Source: Niallia nealsonii
Lineage (GTDB): Bacteria; Bacillota; Bacilli; Bacillales; Cytobacillaceae
Direction of reading: 5' to 3'
Length of the DNA stretch: 64,000 bases
NCBI RefSeq assembly: GCF_002835805.1
Contig: NZ_PISE01000040.1
Location: 24,568 to 88,567 of the forward strand
Translations under genes and position numbers: made by a program
Notes under the pieces: generated by a model
Databases searched by the model: none
Told to the model about the DNA's origin: nothing
What the model saw: only the letters and a program-made list of their open reading frames with translations
Part shown: positions 18,353 through 28,188 of the stretch, in pieces
Numbering within the stretch: position 1 is the stretch's first letter
Layout of the letters: each line of letters starts with the position of its first letter

Positions 18353-19255
18353 ATGTATACATATGATTGCATAATTGTAGGAGGAGGAATGGCAGGATTG
18401 CAGGCCGCCATACAATTAGGGAGATATCAGCATAAAGTATTAGTAATCGATGGAGGACATGGCAGATCTACCTTATGCAGAAGCTATCATAATATATTAG
18501 GATATCCAAGTGGAGTCAGTGGCGATGAATTACGATTAATAGGAAAAAAACAAGCGGTGGATTTAGGCATTTTATTTGAAACAGCAATGGCAATACATGC
18601 AGAAAAGCAAAATGGCCAATTTATTATTGAAACTGATTTAAATAAACGACATGCTGCAAAAAGACTGCTTTTGGCAACAGGGATAATGGATACAATTCCG
18701 CCCTTTGCAAACTTGTTTCCATGTCTAGGAATCAGTGTTTATGTATGTCCAGATTGTGATGGATATGAAGTCAAGGAGAAAAAGACTGTTGTAATAGGAA
18801 ATGGCAATGTTGGGGCAAATATGGCGTTAACATTAACGTACTGGACAAAAGAAATTATCTATATAAATCATGGTGGAGAAGATGTGGATGAAAACTTACT
18901 AAATAGGCTAAAAGTGCAGAATATCCCTTATATAAATAACCGAATTGTGGAAGTGGAATCACAAGAATCACAATTAAAAAGCTATGTTTTAGAGGGGGAT
19001 GTTAGAATAGAGACAAACAAAAGCTTTCTTGCATTTGGCGGAAATAAGGTGAAATCAGACTTAGCTAGCCAATTGGGTGTAAAGCTTGCGGAAAATCGGC
19101 ATATTGATACAGACAGCAGAACAAAGGAGACAAATATTCAGCATGTTTTTGCAGCAGGGGACGTTGCCGTTCATTCCGAGCAAGTAACTATTGCTATGGG
19201 GGAAGGATCACAGGCAGCGATTTGGATTCATAAATCTTTATTAGAAGAAAATTAG
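18353..19255 (+). CDS. Thioredoxin-reductase-like FAD/NAD(P) oxidoreductase
   Basis: 300 residues with two nucleotide-binding loops: GGGMAG (10-15) for FAD and GNGNVG (149-154) for NAD(P). An FAD-contact segment VFAAGDVA lies near the C terminus. Between them is VCPDCDGYE, with Cys132 and Cys135 where thioredoxin reductase has its redox-active CATC pair, so a dithiol reaction is plausible. The protein is slightly shorter than TrxB and lacks an obvious partner thioredoxin gene. Its stop overlaps the convergent methyltransferase gene by four bases. A near-palindrome TGTACAATATGGTACA lies 104 bases before its start. Confidence 0.8.
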   Translation: MYTYDCIIVGGGMAGLQAAIQLGRYQHKVLVIDGGHGRSTLCRSYHNILGYPSGVSGDELRLIGKKQAVDLGILFETAMAIHAEKQNGQFIIETDLNKRHAAKRLLLATGIMDTIPPFANLFPCLGISVYVCPDCDGYEVKEKKTVVIGNGNVGANMALTLTYWTKEIIYINHGGEDVDENLLNRLKVQNIPYINNRIVEVESQESQLKSYVLEGDVRIETNKSFLAFGGNKVKSDLASQLGVKLAENRHIDTDSRTKETNIQHVFAAGDVAVHSEQVTIAMGEGSQAAIWIHKSLLEEN

Positions 19256-19974
19256 CAGATTGCTCGGTATACTCTATATCCAATAATGTTTCCATACGTA
19301 TATAAAATAAAAGAATGTTCCATTAACTTTTGCTCCATTTCCATATTGTGAGGAACATTTCGATCCATTTCTTCTTCTTCGACTTCTGGAGTGGATAACA
19401 TGTGGGAGAAAACAGAATGGGCCAATTTGATTTCGACGCTTTTAAAGCCAGCTTCCTTCATGGCGGCTACCCATTCCTGCTCAGTTAAGACTTGATTAAT
19501 TCCGTATACAGAACACATATTATTTTGCTCCAATGGAGATAAGACTCTTTCAGCAGTCATCTCTAAAGCAAGAAGTACCCCATTTGGTCTTAATACTCGT
19601 TGCAATTCTTTCAAAGTTTTTTTGTTATTAGTAAAAATGAGAACAGACTCGACTAGAATAATGTCAAAGCTATTAGGGGGAAAAGGGAGATTTTCCAAGC
19701 TGCCTTGCAAAAGATGAATGGAAAGCTGTTCTTTTTGAAATCGGTCCATTGCGCGTTTGACCATAGTTGGATGGTAGTCGATGCTTGTTACATGACAAGG
19801 ATAATTTTTTTTAATGAAAGCAGAGGTTTGACCAGTTCCGCATCCTGCATCCAACAAGTGTGTAGCATTTGAAATTTGTTCCCTTTCCAATAATGCTTTT
19901 GTTAAGGATAATCCTCCTGGATGAGCACCATTTACCCCAAAATAAGCAAGGGCATCTTGATAAGATGGTTTCAT
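19252..19974 (-). CDS. Class I SAM-dependent methyltransferase
   Basis: 240 residues of the UbiE/methyltransferase-11 type. Motif I LLDAGCGTGQT (40-50) binds S-adenosylmethionine. SIDYHPTMVKRA gives the acidic residue for the ribose, and NSFDIILVESVLIF and LRPNGVLLALE are motifs II and III. The C-terminal 60 residues are acidic and variable. Substrate cannot be told. Start follows AGGAGG. It is a single gene convergent with, and overlapping by four bases, the thioredoxin-reductase-like gene. Confidence 0.82.
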   Translation of the reverse strand: MKPSYQDALAYFGVNGAHPGGLSLTKALLEREQISNATHLLDAGCGTGQTSAFIKKNYPCHVTSIDYHPTMVKRAMDRFQKEQLSIHLLQGSLENLPFPPNSFDIILVESVLIFTNNKKTLKELQRVLRPNGVLLALEMTAERVLSPLEQNNMCSVYGINQVLTEQEWVAAMKEAGFKSVEIKLAHSVFSHMLSTPEVEEEEMDRNVPHNMEMEQKLMEHSFILYTYGNIIGYRVYRAIC

Positions 19975-20138
19975 AATATTCCTCCTAAGTATCTAAATAA
20001 AACAATAAATTGCTTTTTATACTATATGGGGATTTTATCTATTTGTTCATATATTAAACTAGACTAATAACAGCAAATAGAAATTGCTTTGCTATAATGA
20101 AAGAAAAAAGAGGTTTGTATAAGGAGAGGAGTTGCTTT

Positions 20139-20615
20139 ATGGCCCAACCAAAAACAAATGCAATGAGATTTTTAGATAATTGTCATATTAATTATGAAGT
20201 GTATACATATGAAAACAAAGATGGCAAAATTGATGGAATATCGGTTGCCAACAAAATTAATAAAGATCTCGATATCGTGTATAAAACTTTAGTAGCAAAG
20301 GGAACAGGTATGAATGTTTATGTTTTTATTGTACCTGTAGCAGAAGAACTTGATTTAAAAAAGGCGGCAAAGGCAGTAAAAGAGAAGAAAGTCGAACTAG
20401 TTGCTGTAAAAGATATTCAAAAATTAACTGGCTATATAAGGGGCGGTTGTTCACCATTAGGGATGAAAAAGCAATACGAAACCATTATTGCCGATAGTGC
20501 TGAAGAAATTTCTTCTATTATTGTGAGCGGGGGAAAAATTGGGGTTCAAATCGAGCTGAAAGTGGCAGATTTAAAAGAAACAATAGAGGGAAAGTTTGCA
20601 GATATTACTCATTAA
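20139..20615 (+). CDS. ybaK: Cys-tRNA(Pro) deacylase, YbaK/EbsC family
   Basis: 158 residues from ATG 20139 (GGAGAGGAG upstream; an earlier in-frame start lacks a site). The single YbaK domain carries the conserved lysine in DIVYKTLVAKG and the family block GYIRGGCSPLGMKK. YbaK removes cysteine wrongly attached to tRNA(Pro), correcting an error of prolyl-tRNA synthetase in the cytosol. It stands alone, followed by its own terminator. Confidence 0.9.
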   Translation: MAQPKTNAMRFLDNCHINYEVYTYENKDGKIDGISVANKINKDLDIVYKTLVAKGTGMNVYVFIVPVAEELDLKKAAKAVKEKKVELVAVKDIQKLTGYIRGGCSPLGMKKQYETIIADSAEEISSIIVSGGKIGVQIELKVADLKETIEGKFADITH

Positions 20616-20629
20616 ATATTTACTTAAAT

Positions 20630-20657
20630 AAACCCTCGTTCTATGTAGGGTTTTCTT
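20630..20657 (+). terminator. ybaK terminator
   Basis: Stem AAACCCT with AGGGTTT, ten-base loop, then TCTT, 15 bases after the ybaK stop. Confidence 0.6.
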
Positions 20658-20826
20658 ACAAGAGAAGAAAGCGTTTTTTGCTTTATTTGATGAAAAACTA
20701 TGCACAAAGGATATCGATTCACAGACGATAACTCTAGGTGAAATCCTGATATAAAAGTACAAGACTATAGTACCCCTTTTCCTGTGGCAATGTCTGTTTG
20801 ACCTATATCCATAGGCCTTAGGCTAT

Positions 20827-20859
20827 AATCAGTGGGGATATGGAGACCCCCCACTGATT
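20827..20859. terminator. Hairpin ending the cydABCD operon
   Basis: An 11-bp perfect stem (AATCAGTGGGG with CCCCACTGATT) lies 13 bases beyond the cydD stop. No strong T run follows on the minus strand; on the plus strand TTAGTTTCATTTT follows. It is likely the operon end, though termination by this hairpin alone is not certain. Confidence 0.55.
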
Positions 20860-20871
20860 GTTAGTTTCATT

Positions 20872-22599
20872 TTATCTATAGGCAGGATGATCAAGAAGAT
20901 AAAGCTGTTTATATCGAGAATTCGCCATTAATTCCATATGAGTTCCCCGCATTATTATTTCTCCATCTTCCATAAATAAAATTTCATCCATTTCTTCCAC
21001 ACCAACTAGATGATGGGTAATCCATATAATGGATTTTCCCTGCAAACTTGTAAAAATGGTCTTTAAAAGCTCCTTTTCTGTTTTTGGATCCAAACTAGCA
21101 TTCGGTTCATCCATAAGAACAACCGGGGTATTTTGCAAAAGAATTCTTGCAAGTGCAACTCGTTGTTTTTCACCACCAGAAAAGCGCTGTCCCGTTTCTT
21201 GCATAAATGTATTTACACCATCAGGCAAGCTGTCTATTAGAGTTTCAAGTTGGGCAAGCTTTATCGCTTGTTTTATTTCTTCTTCTGTAGCATCATCTAC
21301 CCCTAAGGTTATATTGCTGCGCAATGTTGTATCAAATAAATGGGGGTTTTGATTCAACACAGATAGGAAGGAAGCGTTAGTCTCATGATAGTGATAGGCA
21401 TCCTGGTTATTAATTAGCACTTTCCCTTTTGTCGGAATAAGAGCACCTTGAATCAGCTTCAGCAAAGTAGATTTACCAGCACCGCTCCTGCCGATTATTG
21501 CAATTTTTTTCCCTTGAGGAATAGCAAGATGAATATTAGAAACAGATAATTTATCTTCAAACGAATAAGAAAATGATGTCCTTTCCACTTTAATATCAAT
21601 CCGTGTTGTATCGGTGCTTGTAAGATTTTTATTGGGAGCGATGTTCTTTTCTTCTTTTAATTTTTTTAATCGTGCAAGTGAATCTTGGTAGCCTGGAATT
21701 TTTTCAAAAGCATCAGAAATAATTAAAAAAGCATCAAGTACAGGAAAGGCAACTAAGATGATCGCTGCAATGACTGTGGCAGAAATAGCCCCTTGAGCAT
21801 ATTGTTCACTTGACCAAAAGGCAAGCGTTATAATAATGACTGCTGCAATCCCTTGACTAAAAAGGTTTCTCCATCTAGAAAAACTTTGAAGGTTTCGACT
21901 GATAGAAGCAACGGCAGCTTCTTCCTTTTCGTAGTCACCGATAAATTGTTCTGCACGGCCGCTGATTACCCAATCACTTACCCCAAGTATATTGTCTGTC
22001 AACTTCTGATATAAACCATTTCTTTTTTGCTTATAGGCCTTTTGTTTTTTCTGGATAAAGAGAAGAGACAAAATTGGCAGGATAATAAGCAATACAGATA
22101 AATAAAAGCCAATTAAAAAAGCAAATGTCATATCAAACGTTCCGATGGCAATAAGGACGATGATATATATAAAAGCGGCAGAAATGGTAGGGAAAATAGT
22201 CCGCAAATAAATATATTGCAGCTGTTCAATATCTTCTGCTAGTATTCCAAGCATATCCCCCATTTTAAAGCGGGATTTAAGAAAAAGAGCCTGAGGCTCT
22301 AAAATGCGGTATAATTTTACCCGCATTCTAGAAAGAATCCGCAAAACAGTATCATGTCCGGCGAGTCTTTCTAAATAGGCAAAAACTGCCCGACTTATTC
22401 CAAATGTGCGAACACCAACTATTGGAATATAAACTAATAGTATATTCTCTACAGGAATGGCGGCTTTTGATATTAAATAGCCAGACGTGAAGGTAAGCAT
22501 TGCTGCAGTAAATACAGTAAGGAAGCTAAGTGCAATAATTAAGATAATGCGAAGACCATTTCCTTTTAAAAAGGGAAGAATCCATCTGTCTTGTTTCAT
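20872..22599 (-). CDS. cydD: Thiol/haem ABC exporter for cytochrome bd assembly, second subunit
   Basis: 575 residues. Six membrane segments (1 to about 310) contain FTSGYLISKAA and the family block NILLVYIPIVGVRTFGISRAVFAYLERLAGHD. An ATPase domain follows with Walker A GRSGAGKST, signature FSGGEKQR and Walker B VVLMDEPNASLDP. The aromatic Tyr/Phe-rich domain fusion is of half-transporter type. With the preceding subunit it forms a heterodimer that is needed to assemble cytochrome bd, probably by exporting reductants such as cysteine. The B. subtilis name cydD is used; in E. coli nomenclature this chain corresponds to CydC. Start is ATG after AAGGAGGG, 15 bases past the previous gene. Confidence 0.92.
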   Translation of the reverse strand: MKQDRWILPFLKGNGLRIILIIALSFLTVFTAAMLTFTSGYLISKAAIPVENILLVYIPIVGVRTFGISRAVFAYLERLAGHDTVLRILSRMRVKLYRILEPQALFLKSRFKMGDMLGILAEDIEQLQYIYLRTIFPTISAAFIYIIVLIAIGTFDMTFAFLIGFYLSVLLIILPILSLLFIQKKQKAYKQKRNGLYQKLTDNILGVSDWVISGRAEQFIGDYEKEEAAVASISRNLQSFSRWRNLFSQGIAAVIIITLAFWSSEQYAQGAISATVIAAIILVAFPVLDAFLIISDAFEKIPGYQDSLARLKKLKEEKNIAPNKNLTSTDTTRIDIKVERTSFSYSFEDKLSVSNIHLAIPQGKKIAIIGRSGAGKSTLLKLIQGALIPTKGKVLINNQDAYHYHETNASFLSVLNQNPHLFDTTLRSNITLGVDDATEEEIKQAIKLAQLETLIDSLPDGVNTFMQETGQRFSGGEKQRVALARILLQNTPVVLMDEPNASLDPKTEKELLKTIFTSLQGKSIIWITHHLVGVEEMDEILFMEDGEIIMRGTHMELMANSRYKQLYLLDHPAYR

Positions 22600-22614
22600 T
22601 TTTGTTTTCCCTCC

Positions 22615-24315
22615 TTACTCATGCAGTAGCCTAAAATAGGCGCCTTTTTTTGTAACTAGTTCCTTATGTGTCCCCACTTCTACAAGTGTTCCTTTATCTA
22701 GAACAAATAGTAAGTCCATATCTTCCATCCAATGTAAGCGATGGGTAGCTAAAAAGATTAATTTATCTTTAAATAGTGGCAACATTGTTTTCTTTAACTC
22801 GTATTCTGTTTCGATATCAAGATGAGAAGTTGGTTCATCTAAAATCATGATAGGACGATTGCTTAAATAAGCGCGAGCTAATGCAATTCTCTGCTCTTGG
22901 CCGCCGCTTAAACGGCGACCGCCATCGCCTAACCACTCATCAAGCCTCTTAGGAAATGTTTTATACAATTCGTAAAGACCGGTAGCCTTTAGAGCTTCTT
23001 CTACCTCCTTATCCGTCGCTTGCGGCGAATAAAAACGAATATTATCTCGAAGGGAGAGACTAAAGATATATGGAGATTGAGGGATATAAGTAGTCCGCTG
23101 TCTCCATGTGCTGCTAGTTAAGTTTGTGTCGCTTCCGTTTATTTTAATAGAGCCAGAAGAGTTTTCCACAAAGCCACTTAGTATATCAATGAGAGTAGAT
23201 TTACCAGCACCACTTTCTCCAACAATGCCAATTTTTTTTGCACCGTTTATAGAAAAGGAAATATCATTTAAAGTATTTATTTCTTCACCAGGATGATGAA
23301 AATTTACCGAGTGAAAACCAAGTTCATTGATAGCTGTCGGTAGAGTTTTTTCCTGATAATTATTACTTGCTCTTTTCTTTTCATCAAGGATTGCTTGAAT
23401 CGATGCTCCTGCTTCTTTTCCATTTAATGTAGCATGATAATCAGCTCCAACCATGCGCACAGGCAGAAAATACTCTGGAGCTAAAATTAAAATCATTAAT
23501 GCTGGCAGCAGAGTTAAATCGCCATTGATCAATCTTACTCCCAAATTAACAGCAACAGATGCAACAGACAATGATGTAAAGAAATCTAATGAAAAAGAAG
23601 ATAAAAATGCTACTCTTAATGTTTTCATTGTGGCAGAACGGTATTGTTCGCTGACTTTTTCAATATTTTCACTATGCTTTTTGCTTTTTCCCAAAAATTT
23701 AAGTGTTTCGAGTCCTCTTAAGGAGTCTAAAAAGTGATTAGATAGTATTCGATAGGTTGCCCACTGACGTGTAGTCTGCCCTTTTGCAGCAAGGCCTACA
23801 AGAATAAGAAACCCTATTAATATAGGCATGGTAATGGTTAAGATAATACCAGAAATCCAATCCATCCAATAAACATAAAGAAGGACCATAGGTGGAACAA
23901 CAGAGGTTGCTATCATGCGCGGAAGAAATAGCTCCAAATAGTTTTTAAATTGAGAAATTCCTTCCAGAACAAGTGTAGCCATATTGCCGCTGCCTTGTTT
24001 CTTTGTAAATTTTGGTCCTAATTCAAATAGTTTAGACACTAATTGAAAACGCAATTGTTTACTTGTTTTTTCAGCAAAATCAGCTGAAATTTTTTGCAGC
24101 GTTAATTGCAGCAAATGGCGACCCATAAATGCTAACAAAAACAATATGATTAATTCATATTGTTTTGAAAAAGATTCGCCTTTATATAAGGAGACTATGA
24201 CTTCTGCAAGCCACTTGGCTTGCAGAATAATAGTGATTCCTTGTAATATCGTTAAAATGGTCAAAATAATTAAAATCGGCTTAATCCCTTTATATTTAAA
24301 TAAATCTTGTTTCAT
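22615..24315 (-). CDS. cydC: Thiol/haem ABC exporter for cytochrome bd assembly, first subunit
   Basis: 566 residues. The membrane half has six segments, including MATLVLEGISQFKNYLELFLPRM, the family feature of this chain. The ATPase half has Walker A GESGAGKST, signature LSGGQEQR, Walker B IMILDEPTSHLD and H-loop THR. It begins on the cydB stop codon (TGATG, one shared base), so the two are translated together. The name follows B. subtilis; E. coli would call it CydD. Its partner is the next gene downstream. Loss of either subunit in relatives blocks formation of active cytochrome bd. Confidence 0.92.
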   Translation of the reverse strand: MKQDLFKYKGIKPILIILTILTILQGITIILQAKWLAEVIVSLYKGESFSKQYELIILFLLAFMGRHLLQLTLQKISADFAEKTSKQLRFQLVSKLFELGPKFTKKQGSGNMATLVLEGISQFKNYLELFLPRMIATSVVPPMVLLYVYWMDWISGIILTITMPILIGFLILVGLAAKGQTTRQWATYRILSNHFLDSLRGLETLKFLGKSKKHSENIEKVSEQYRSATMKTLRVAFLSSFSLDFFTSLSVASVAVNLGVRLINGDLTLLPALMILILAPEYFLPVRMVGADYHATLNGKEAGASIQAILDEKKRASNNYQEKTLPTAINELGFHSVNFHHPGEEINTLNDISFSINGAKKIGIVGESGAGKSTLIDILSGFVENSSGSIKINGSDTNLTSSTWRQRTTYIPQSPYIFSLSLRDNIRFYSPQATDKEVEEALKATGLYELYKTFPKRLDEWLGDGGRRLSGGQEQRIALARAYLSNRPIMILDEPTSHLDIETEYELKKTMLPLFKDKLIFLATHRLHWMEDMDLLFVLDKGTLVEVGTHKELVTKKGAYFRLLHE

Positions 24316-25331
24316 CAGTATTCAAGATGTGACTTCTCGGTAACTCTTTTGCGGAATACAATATAGCTCCATACTTGATAGCCTAGTACAAAAGGCAGCA
24401 GGGAAAGAGCAACAATTGTCATTACTTTTAAAGAGTAATGCCCAGAAGCGGCATTTGTTATTGTTAAGCTGAAGGCATCATTAATGGAACTGATCATTAC
24501 TCTAGGGAATAAGCCGATAAATACTGCTGTAAATGAAAGAATAATGACACCGCCCGTCATGCCAAATGCCCAGCCATCTTTTTTTCTTGAAATAAAGAAG
24601 CCGCTAAGTACAAACACAATTACTGCTAACCCAAAGATAAAGGAAAGAATTGTGCCTCGTTCATTAAAAATATCTGTTTTGATATAGGTTAATGAACAAA
24701 ATACAACTAATAAAATTCCTAGAACAGGCAATAACTTTTGTGCTGTACGACGAGCGCGATCTCTAAGATCACCAACAGTGCGCAATGTTGTAAACATAAG
24801 ACCATGAACTAAACAAAGGACAAGGACCGTTAATCCTCCAACTAGTGTATAGTAATTGACGATATCAAAAAATCTTGCTTTTAATTCCATATTTTTATCA
24901 ATCGGCAGTCCTTGCATAAAACAAGCAAATACAACACCGAATAAAAGAGGAGGCAATAGGCTGCCTAGGAAGATGCACACATCCCACGACTTTTTCCATA
25001 AGGGATGATCGCTTTTGGCGCGAAATTCAAAACCAGTTGCCCGTATAATCAGTGCAAGCAATACAACTACAAGAGGTGTATAGAAACCGCTGAAAAGTGT
25101 TGCATACCAATGGGGAAAGGCGGCAAATAATGCCCCCCCAGCAGTAATAAGCCACACTTCATTTGCATCCCAGAAAGGACCGATTGAATTAATTAAAATT
25201 CTTCTATCCATATCATTTTTAGCAATGATTTGTGTGGACATGCCTACACCAAAATCAAATCCTTCCAAGAAGAAAAAGCCGATAAATAATACAGCAACTA
25301 AAATAAACCAAAGTACATTTAGATCAAACAT
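24315..25331 (-). CDS. cydB: Cytochrome bd ubiquinol oxidase subunit II
   Basis: 338 residues, about eight membrane segments, starting MFDLNVLWFILVAVLFIGFFFLEGFDFGVG, the usual CydB N terminus. WDANEVWLITAGGALFAAFP is a conserved CydB block. ATG 25331 is chosen because GGAGGG lies six bases upstream; it overlaps the end of cydA by eight bases. With CydA it forms the quinol oxidase in the membrane that reduces oxygen at low oxygen tension without pumping protons. Confidence 0.95.
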   Translation of the reverse strand: MFDLNVLWFILVAVLFIGFFFLEGFDFGVGMSTQIIAKNDMDRRILINSIGPFWDANEVWLITAGGALFAAFPHWYATLFSGFYTPLVVVLLALIIRATGFEFRAKSDHPLWKKSWDVCIFLGSLLPPLLFGVVFACFMQGLPIDKNMELKARFFDIVNYYTLVGGLTVLVLCLVHGLMFTTLRTVGDLRDRARRTAQKLLPVLGILLVVFCSLTYIKTDIFNERGTILSFIFGLAVIVFVLSGFFISRKKDGWAFGMTGGVIILSFTAVFIGLFPRVMISSINDAFSLTITNAASGHYSLKVMTIVALSLLPFVLGYQVWSYIVFRKRVTEKSHLEY

Positions 25332-26727
25332 GAAAACCCTCCTTTGCAAATGGGTCGTTATTTACTTTTTTCTCTTTTTTATCCATCAAATATGGTCCTT
25401 TTTTAATGACTTTTACAAATAAAAACACCATGATAATTCCTAAAATTGCATAGATAGAGGAGAATGCAATAACAGAGAATAAGACTTGACCAGCGCTTAC
25501 ACTTGGTGAAATGCTGTCTTCTGTTATCATTAATCCAAATACGGTCCAAGGTTGTCTGCCGATTTCTGTCATAATCCATCCTGAAGTATTAGCGATAATT
25601 GGTAAAGATATACCTGCTACCATGAAGCGGTAAAACCATTTATTTGATTTGGAAACTAATTTTTTCTTCCATGCTAGATATACTCCATAAATACCAAATA
25701 AAAGCATTAGAGTTCCGGCAACTACCATGATTCTGAAACTCCAAAAAGTTGTTTTAACTGGTGGAATATAATTTCCTTCTCCATATTTTTGGGTATACTC
25801 TGCTTGCAGTTCATTCATGCCTTTTACGCTTCCATCAAGAGTATTGTAAGAAAGAATGCTTAAAAGATATGGTATTTTAATTTCACCAGTGTTCTCTTTT
25901 TTATCTACATCAATAAAAGCTGATACTGTCCAAGGCGCTGGGTCTTCACTTGTTTCCCAAAGTCCTTCACTTGCCGCCATTTTCATTGGCTGTGTTTCCA
26001 CAAGATATTGTGCTTGTGCGTGTCCTGCTACCATTGTTAGGAAGGTAGAGATTAAAGCAACGGTTATACCGACTTGGAATGATTTTTTAAAGAATTCAAC
26101 TTCTTGCTTTTTAAGCATCTTATACGCACTAATGCCTGTTACTAAAAACGCACCTGTTGCTAATGCACCCAAAACAGTATGGGGAATTTCTACAAGAGCC
26201 TGCCCATTTGTAATAAGAGCAAAAAAGTCATTCATTTCAGCGCGGTTATTGTTAATCTCATAGCCAACAGGATGCTGCATAAAAGAATTGGCAATTAAAA
26301 TCCAGAAAGCAGAGAGAATGGTTCCGATAGATGTTAGCCAAATACATGCTAAATGAACTTTTTTCGATAAGCGATCCCATCCAAAAATCCATAAGCCGAT
26401 AAATGTTGATTCCATAAAAAATGCAAGCAGCGCTTCGATAGCGAGCGGTGCACCGAATACATCTCCAACAAAACGAGAATAGTTAGACCAGTTCATACCA
26501 AACTGGAATTCTTGAAGAATACCAGTAACAATGCCGATTACAAAATTTATTAGAAATAATTTACCCCAAAATTTTGCCATCTTTTTATATTCTTCGTTGC
26601 CGCTTTTCACATACATTGTTTCCATGATGGCGATTAAGAATACAAGACCAATGGAGATTGGCACAAATATAAAGTGAAAAATGGTCGTTGACGCAAATTG
26701 TAAACGCGATAGAAATACCATATCCAT
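25324..26727 (-). CDS. cydA: Cytochrome bd ubiquinol oxidase subunit I
   Basis: 467 residues from ATG 26727, fixed by GGAGGAG six bases upstream; an in-frame ATG 111 bases earlier has no support. Haem ligands and function residues are present: His18 in FHFIFVP (haem b595), the Glu pair in EALLAFFMESTF, the haem b558 histidine within the HPVGYEINN region, and the Q-loop signature QPMKMAASEGLWE. The quinol loop is short, as in other Bacillus enzymes, which lack the long insert of E. coli. It is first in cydABCD. Upstream lie several TTCACA/TGTGAA half-sites that could bind Rex. Confidence 0.95.
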   Translation of the reverse strand: MDMVFLSRLQFASTTIFHFIFVPISIGLVFLIAIMETMYVKSGNEEYKKMAKFWGKLFLINFVIGIVTGILQEFQFGMNWSNYSRFVGDVFGAPLAIEALLAFFMESTFIGLWIFGWDRLSKKVHLACIWLTSIGTILSAFWILIANSFMQHPVGYEINNNRAEMNDFFALITNGQALVEIPHTVLGALATGAFLVTGISAYKMLKKQEVEFFKKSFQVGITVALISTFLTMVAGHAQAQYLVETQPMKMAASEGLWETSEDPAPWTVSAFIDVDKKENTGEIKIPYLLSILSYNTLDGSVKGMNELQAEYTQKYGEGNYIPPVKTTFWSFRIMVVAGTLMLLFGIYGVYLAWKKKLVSKSNKWFYRFMVAGISLPIIANTSGWIMTEIGRQPWTVFGLMITEDSISPSVSAGQVLFSVIAFSSIYAILGIIMVFLFVKVIKKGPYLMDKKEKKVNNDPFAKEGFHV

Positions 26728-27273
26728 GTATTTCTCCTCCTTTTTGTTTAAAATATTTTGTGAACTTACTAATGGAAAAAAGCGATAAACATCGTTGCGT
26801 AAATAAATGTAACGTATAAATGAAAGTCTATTGTTCAAATATGAAAGCGTGTAACAAATGCAATAATCTTAACATTATTTTTTAGTGAGCGATTTGACAA
26901 GCTAGTTATAAATGTTGGCATATAAAGGTTTTTTTAAAATAGGCTTCGGTTTTCCAATCGTCTCCCTTTTTTTAAATTCTAGATACATCATAATGAAAAA
27001 TTTATGCCTTGAGTTAAAAATCACATAAAGTTAGAAAAAAGTTCACAATTTCACATAAAAGTTTTCTATGGGCATAAAAGCATATTGCATATCGGAAATA
27101 AATGTTATATAAAAATATGTTAACTAATAATTTGCTTCGGTTTTTTGTCTAATAAATTTGGGGAAATATAAAAAAGAAAAGATTATGTGCAGAAGCTTTG
27201 CTTCTAAAGAATGAACATTGTATGCTTTTGTAAGCTATTACTTTTCATTAAGACAGAATTGAGGATGCAAAAA
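26728..27273. other. Long A+T-rich control region between cydA and the divergent Cof phosphatase gene
   Basis: No gene is visible in these 546 bases. They contain Rex-like half-sites: TTCACAA at 27042-27048, TTCACAT at 27050-27056 and a TTGTGAAC near 26758. These resemble the redox-control region of cyd operons in B. subtilis, which has several Rex sites. None is a complete TTGTGAA-N4-TTCACAA palindrome, so assignment is tentative. Confidence 0.4.
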
Positions 27274-28131
27274 ATGATAAAATGTATTGCGATTGATATG
27301 GATGGAACACTACTAACTTCTACACAAGAAATTACAGAGGAGAACAAGTCAGCCATTAAAGAGGCTCAACAGCAGGGGGTCGAAGTAGTTATTGCGACAG
27401 GGCGCGCTTATGAAGAATCCGGAGATTTATTAAAAGAAGCAGGGATTATTACACCAATGATTTGTGCAAATGGAGCAGAAATACGTACAAATCAACACGA
27501 AATTATTGGGACAAACCCATTAGAAAAAGACATCGCAAAAAAAATAGCAGATATTTTACATGATAATCAAGTATATTATGAAGTTTATACAAATAGAGGT
27601 ACATATACATTAGATAAAAATACTGCTAGATCTCTAATAATTGATATTTTTACTGTGAACGGCCATACAGAAAATATGGAGGAAATTAAAAAGGCAGCAG
27701 AAGAACGATTAAATGATATTCATCAAGTAGAAAGCTATTTGCCTTTAATAGAAGATAAAGACCAAGTTATTTACAAGTTTTTAGCCTTCAACTATGATCA
27801 AGTTTTGCTAGCCAAAGTCAAAGAAGAATTATTAAGTATGATGGATGGGATAGCCATTAGTGCGTCAGGGAAAGAAAACCTTGAAATAACATCAGTGAAT
27901 GCACAAAAAGGTATCGCATTAGAGGAATTTGTAAAAACAAGAGAGATAGACTTAAAAGATACAATGGCTATTGGGGATAACTTTAATGATCTTTCGATGA
28001 TGCTTAAAGTAGGCAGAGCTGTTGCAATGGGAAATGCAGAAGAGGAAATAAAAAAGCAATGTCATTTTGTAACAGCTACAAATGAAGAAAGTGGAGTAGC
28101 TAAGGCTATATATAAAGCTTTAGCATTATAA
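27274..28131 (+). CDS. Cof-type HAD-superfamily phosphatase
   Basis: 285 residues from ATG 27274 (TTGAGG eight bases upstream). All four HAD motifs are present: DMDGT with nucleophile Asp8 and Asp10, the ATGR segment (motif II), a lysine in the KGIALEEF region, and GDNFNDLSML (motif IV). A C2B cap domain sits between. Cof-type enzymes hydrolyse sugar phosphates, flavin mononucleotide or related cytosolic phosphomonoesters; the substrate here cannot be told. It is a single gene ended by a shared terminator. Confidence 0.88.
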   Translation: MIKCIAIDMDGTLLTSTQEITEENKSAIKEAQQQGVEVVIATGRAYEESGDLLKEAGIITPMICANGAEIRTNQHEIIGTNPLEKDIAKKIADILHDNQVYYEVYTNRGTYTLDKNTARSLIIDIFTVNGHTENMEEIKKAAEERLNDIHQVESYLPLIEDKDQVIYKFLAFNYDQVLLAKVKEELLSMMDGIAISASGKENLEITSVNAQKGIALEEFVKTREIDLKDTMAIGDNFNDLSMMLKVGRAVAMGNAEEEIKKQCHFVTATNEESGVAKAIYKALAL

Positions 28132-28188
28132 AAACTATTCTGATTTAATAGAATCAATAAACAAATCTTCGTACATTAATATAGTCAA

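Noticed and set aside
26841..26856. Catabolite-response (cre) element upstream of cydA, TGAAAGCG followed by TGTAACA
   Set aside because: The two halves are out of register by one base and lack the central match; not a credible CcpA site without further support.
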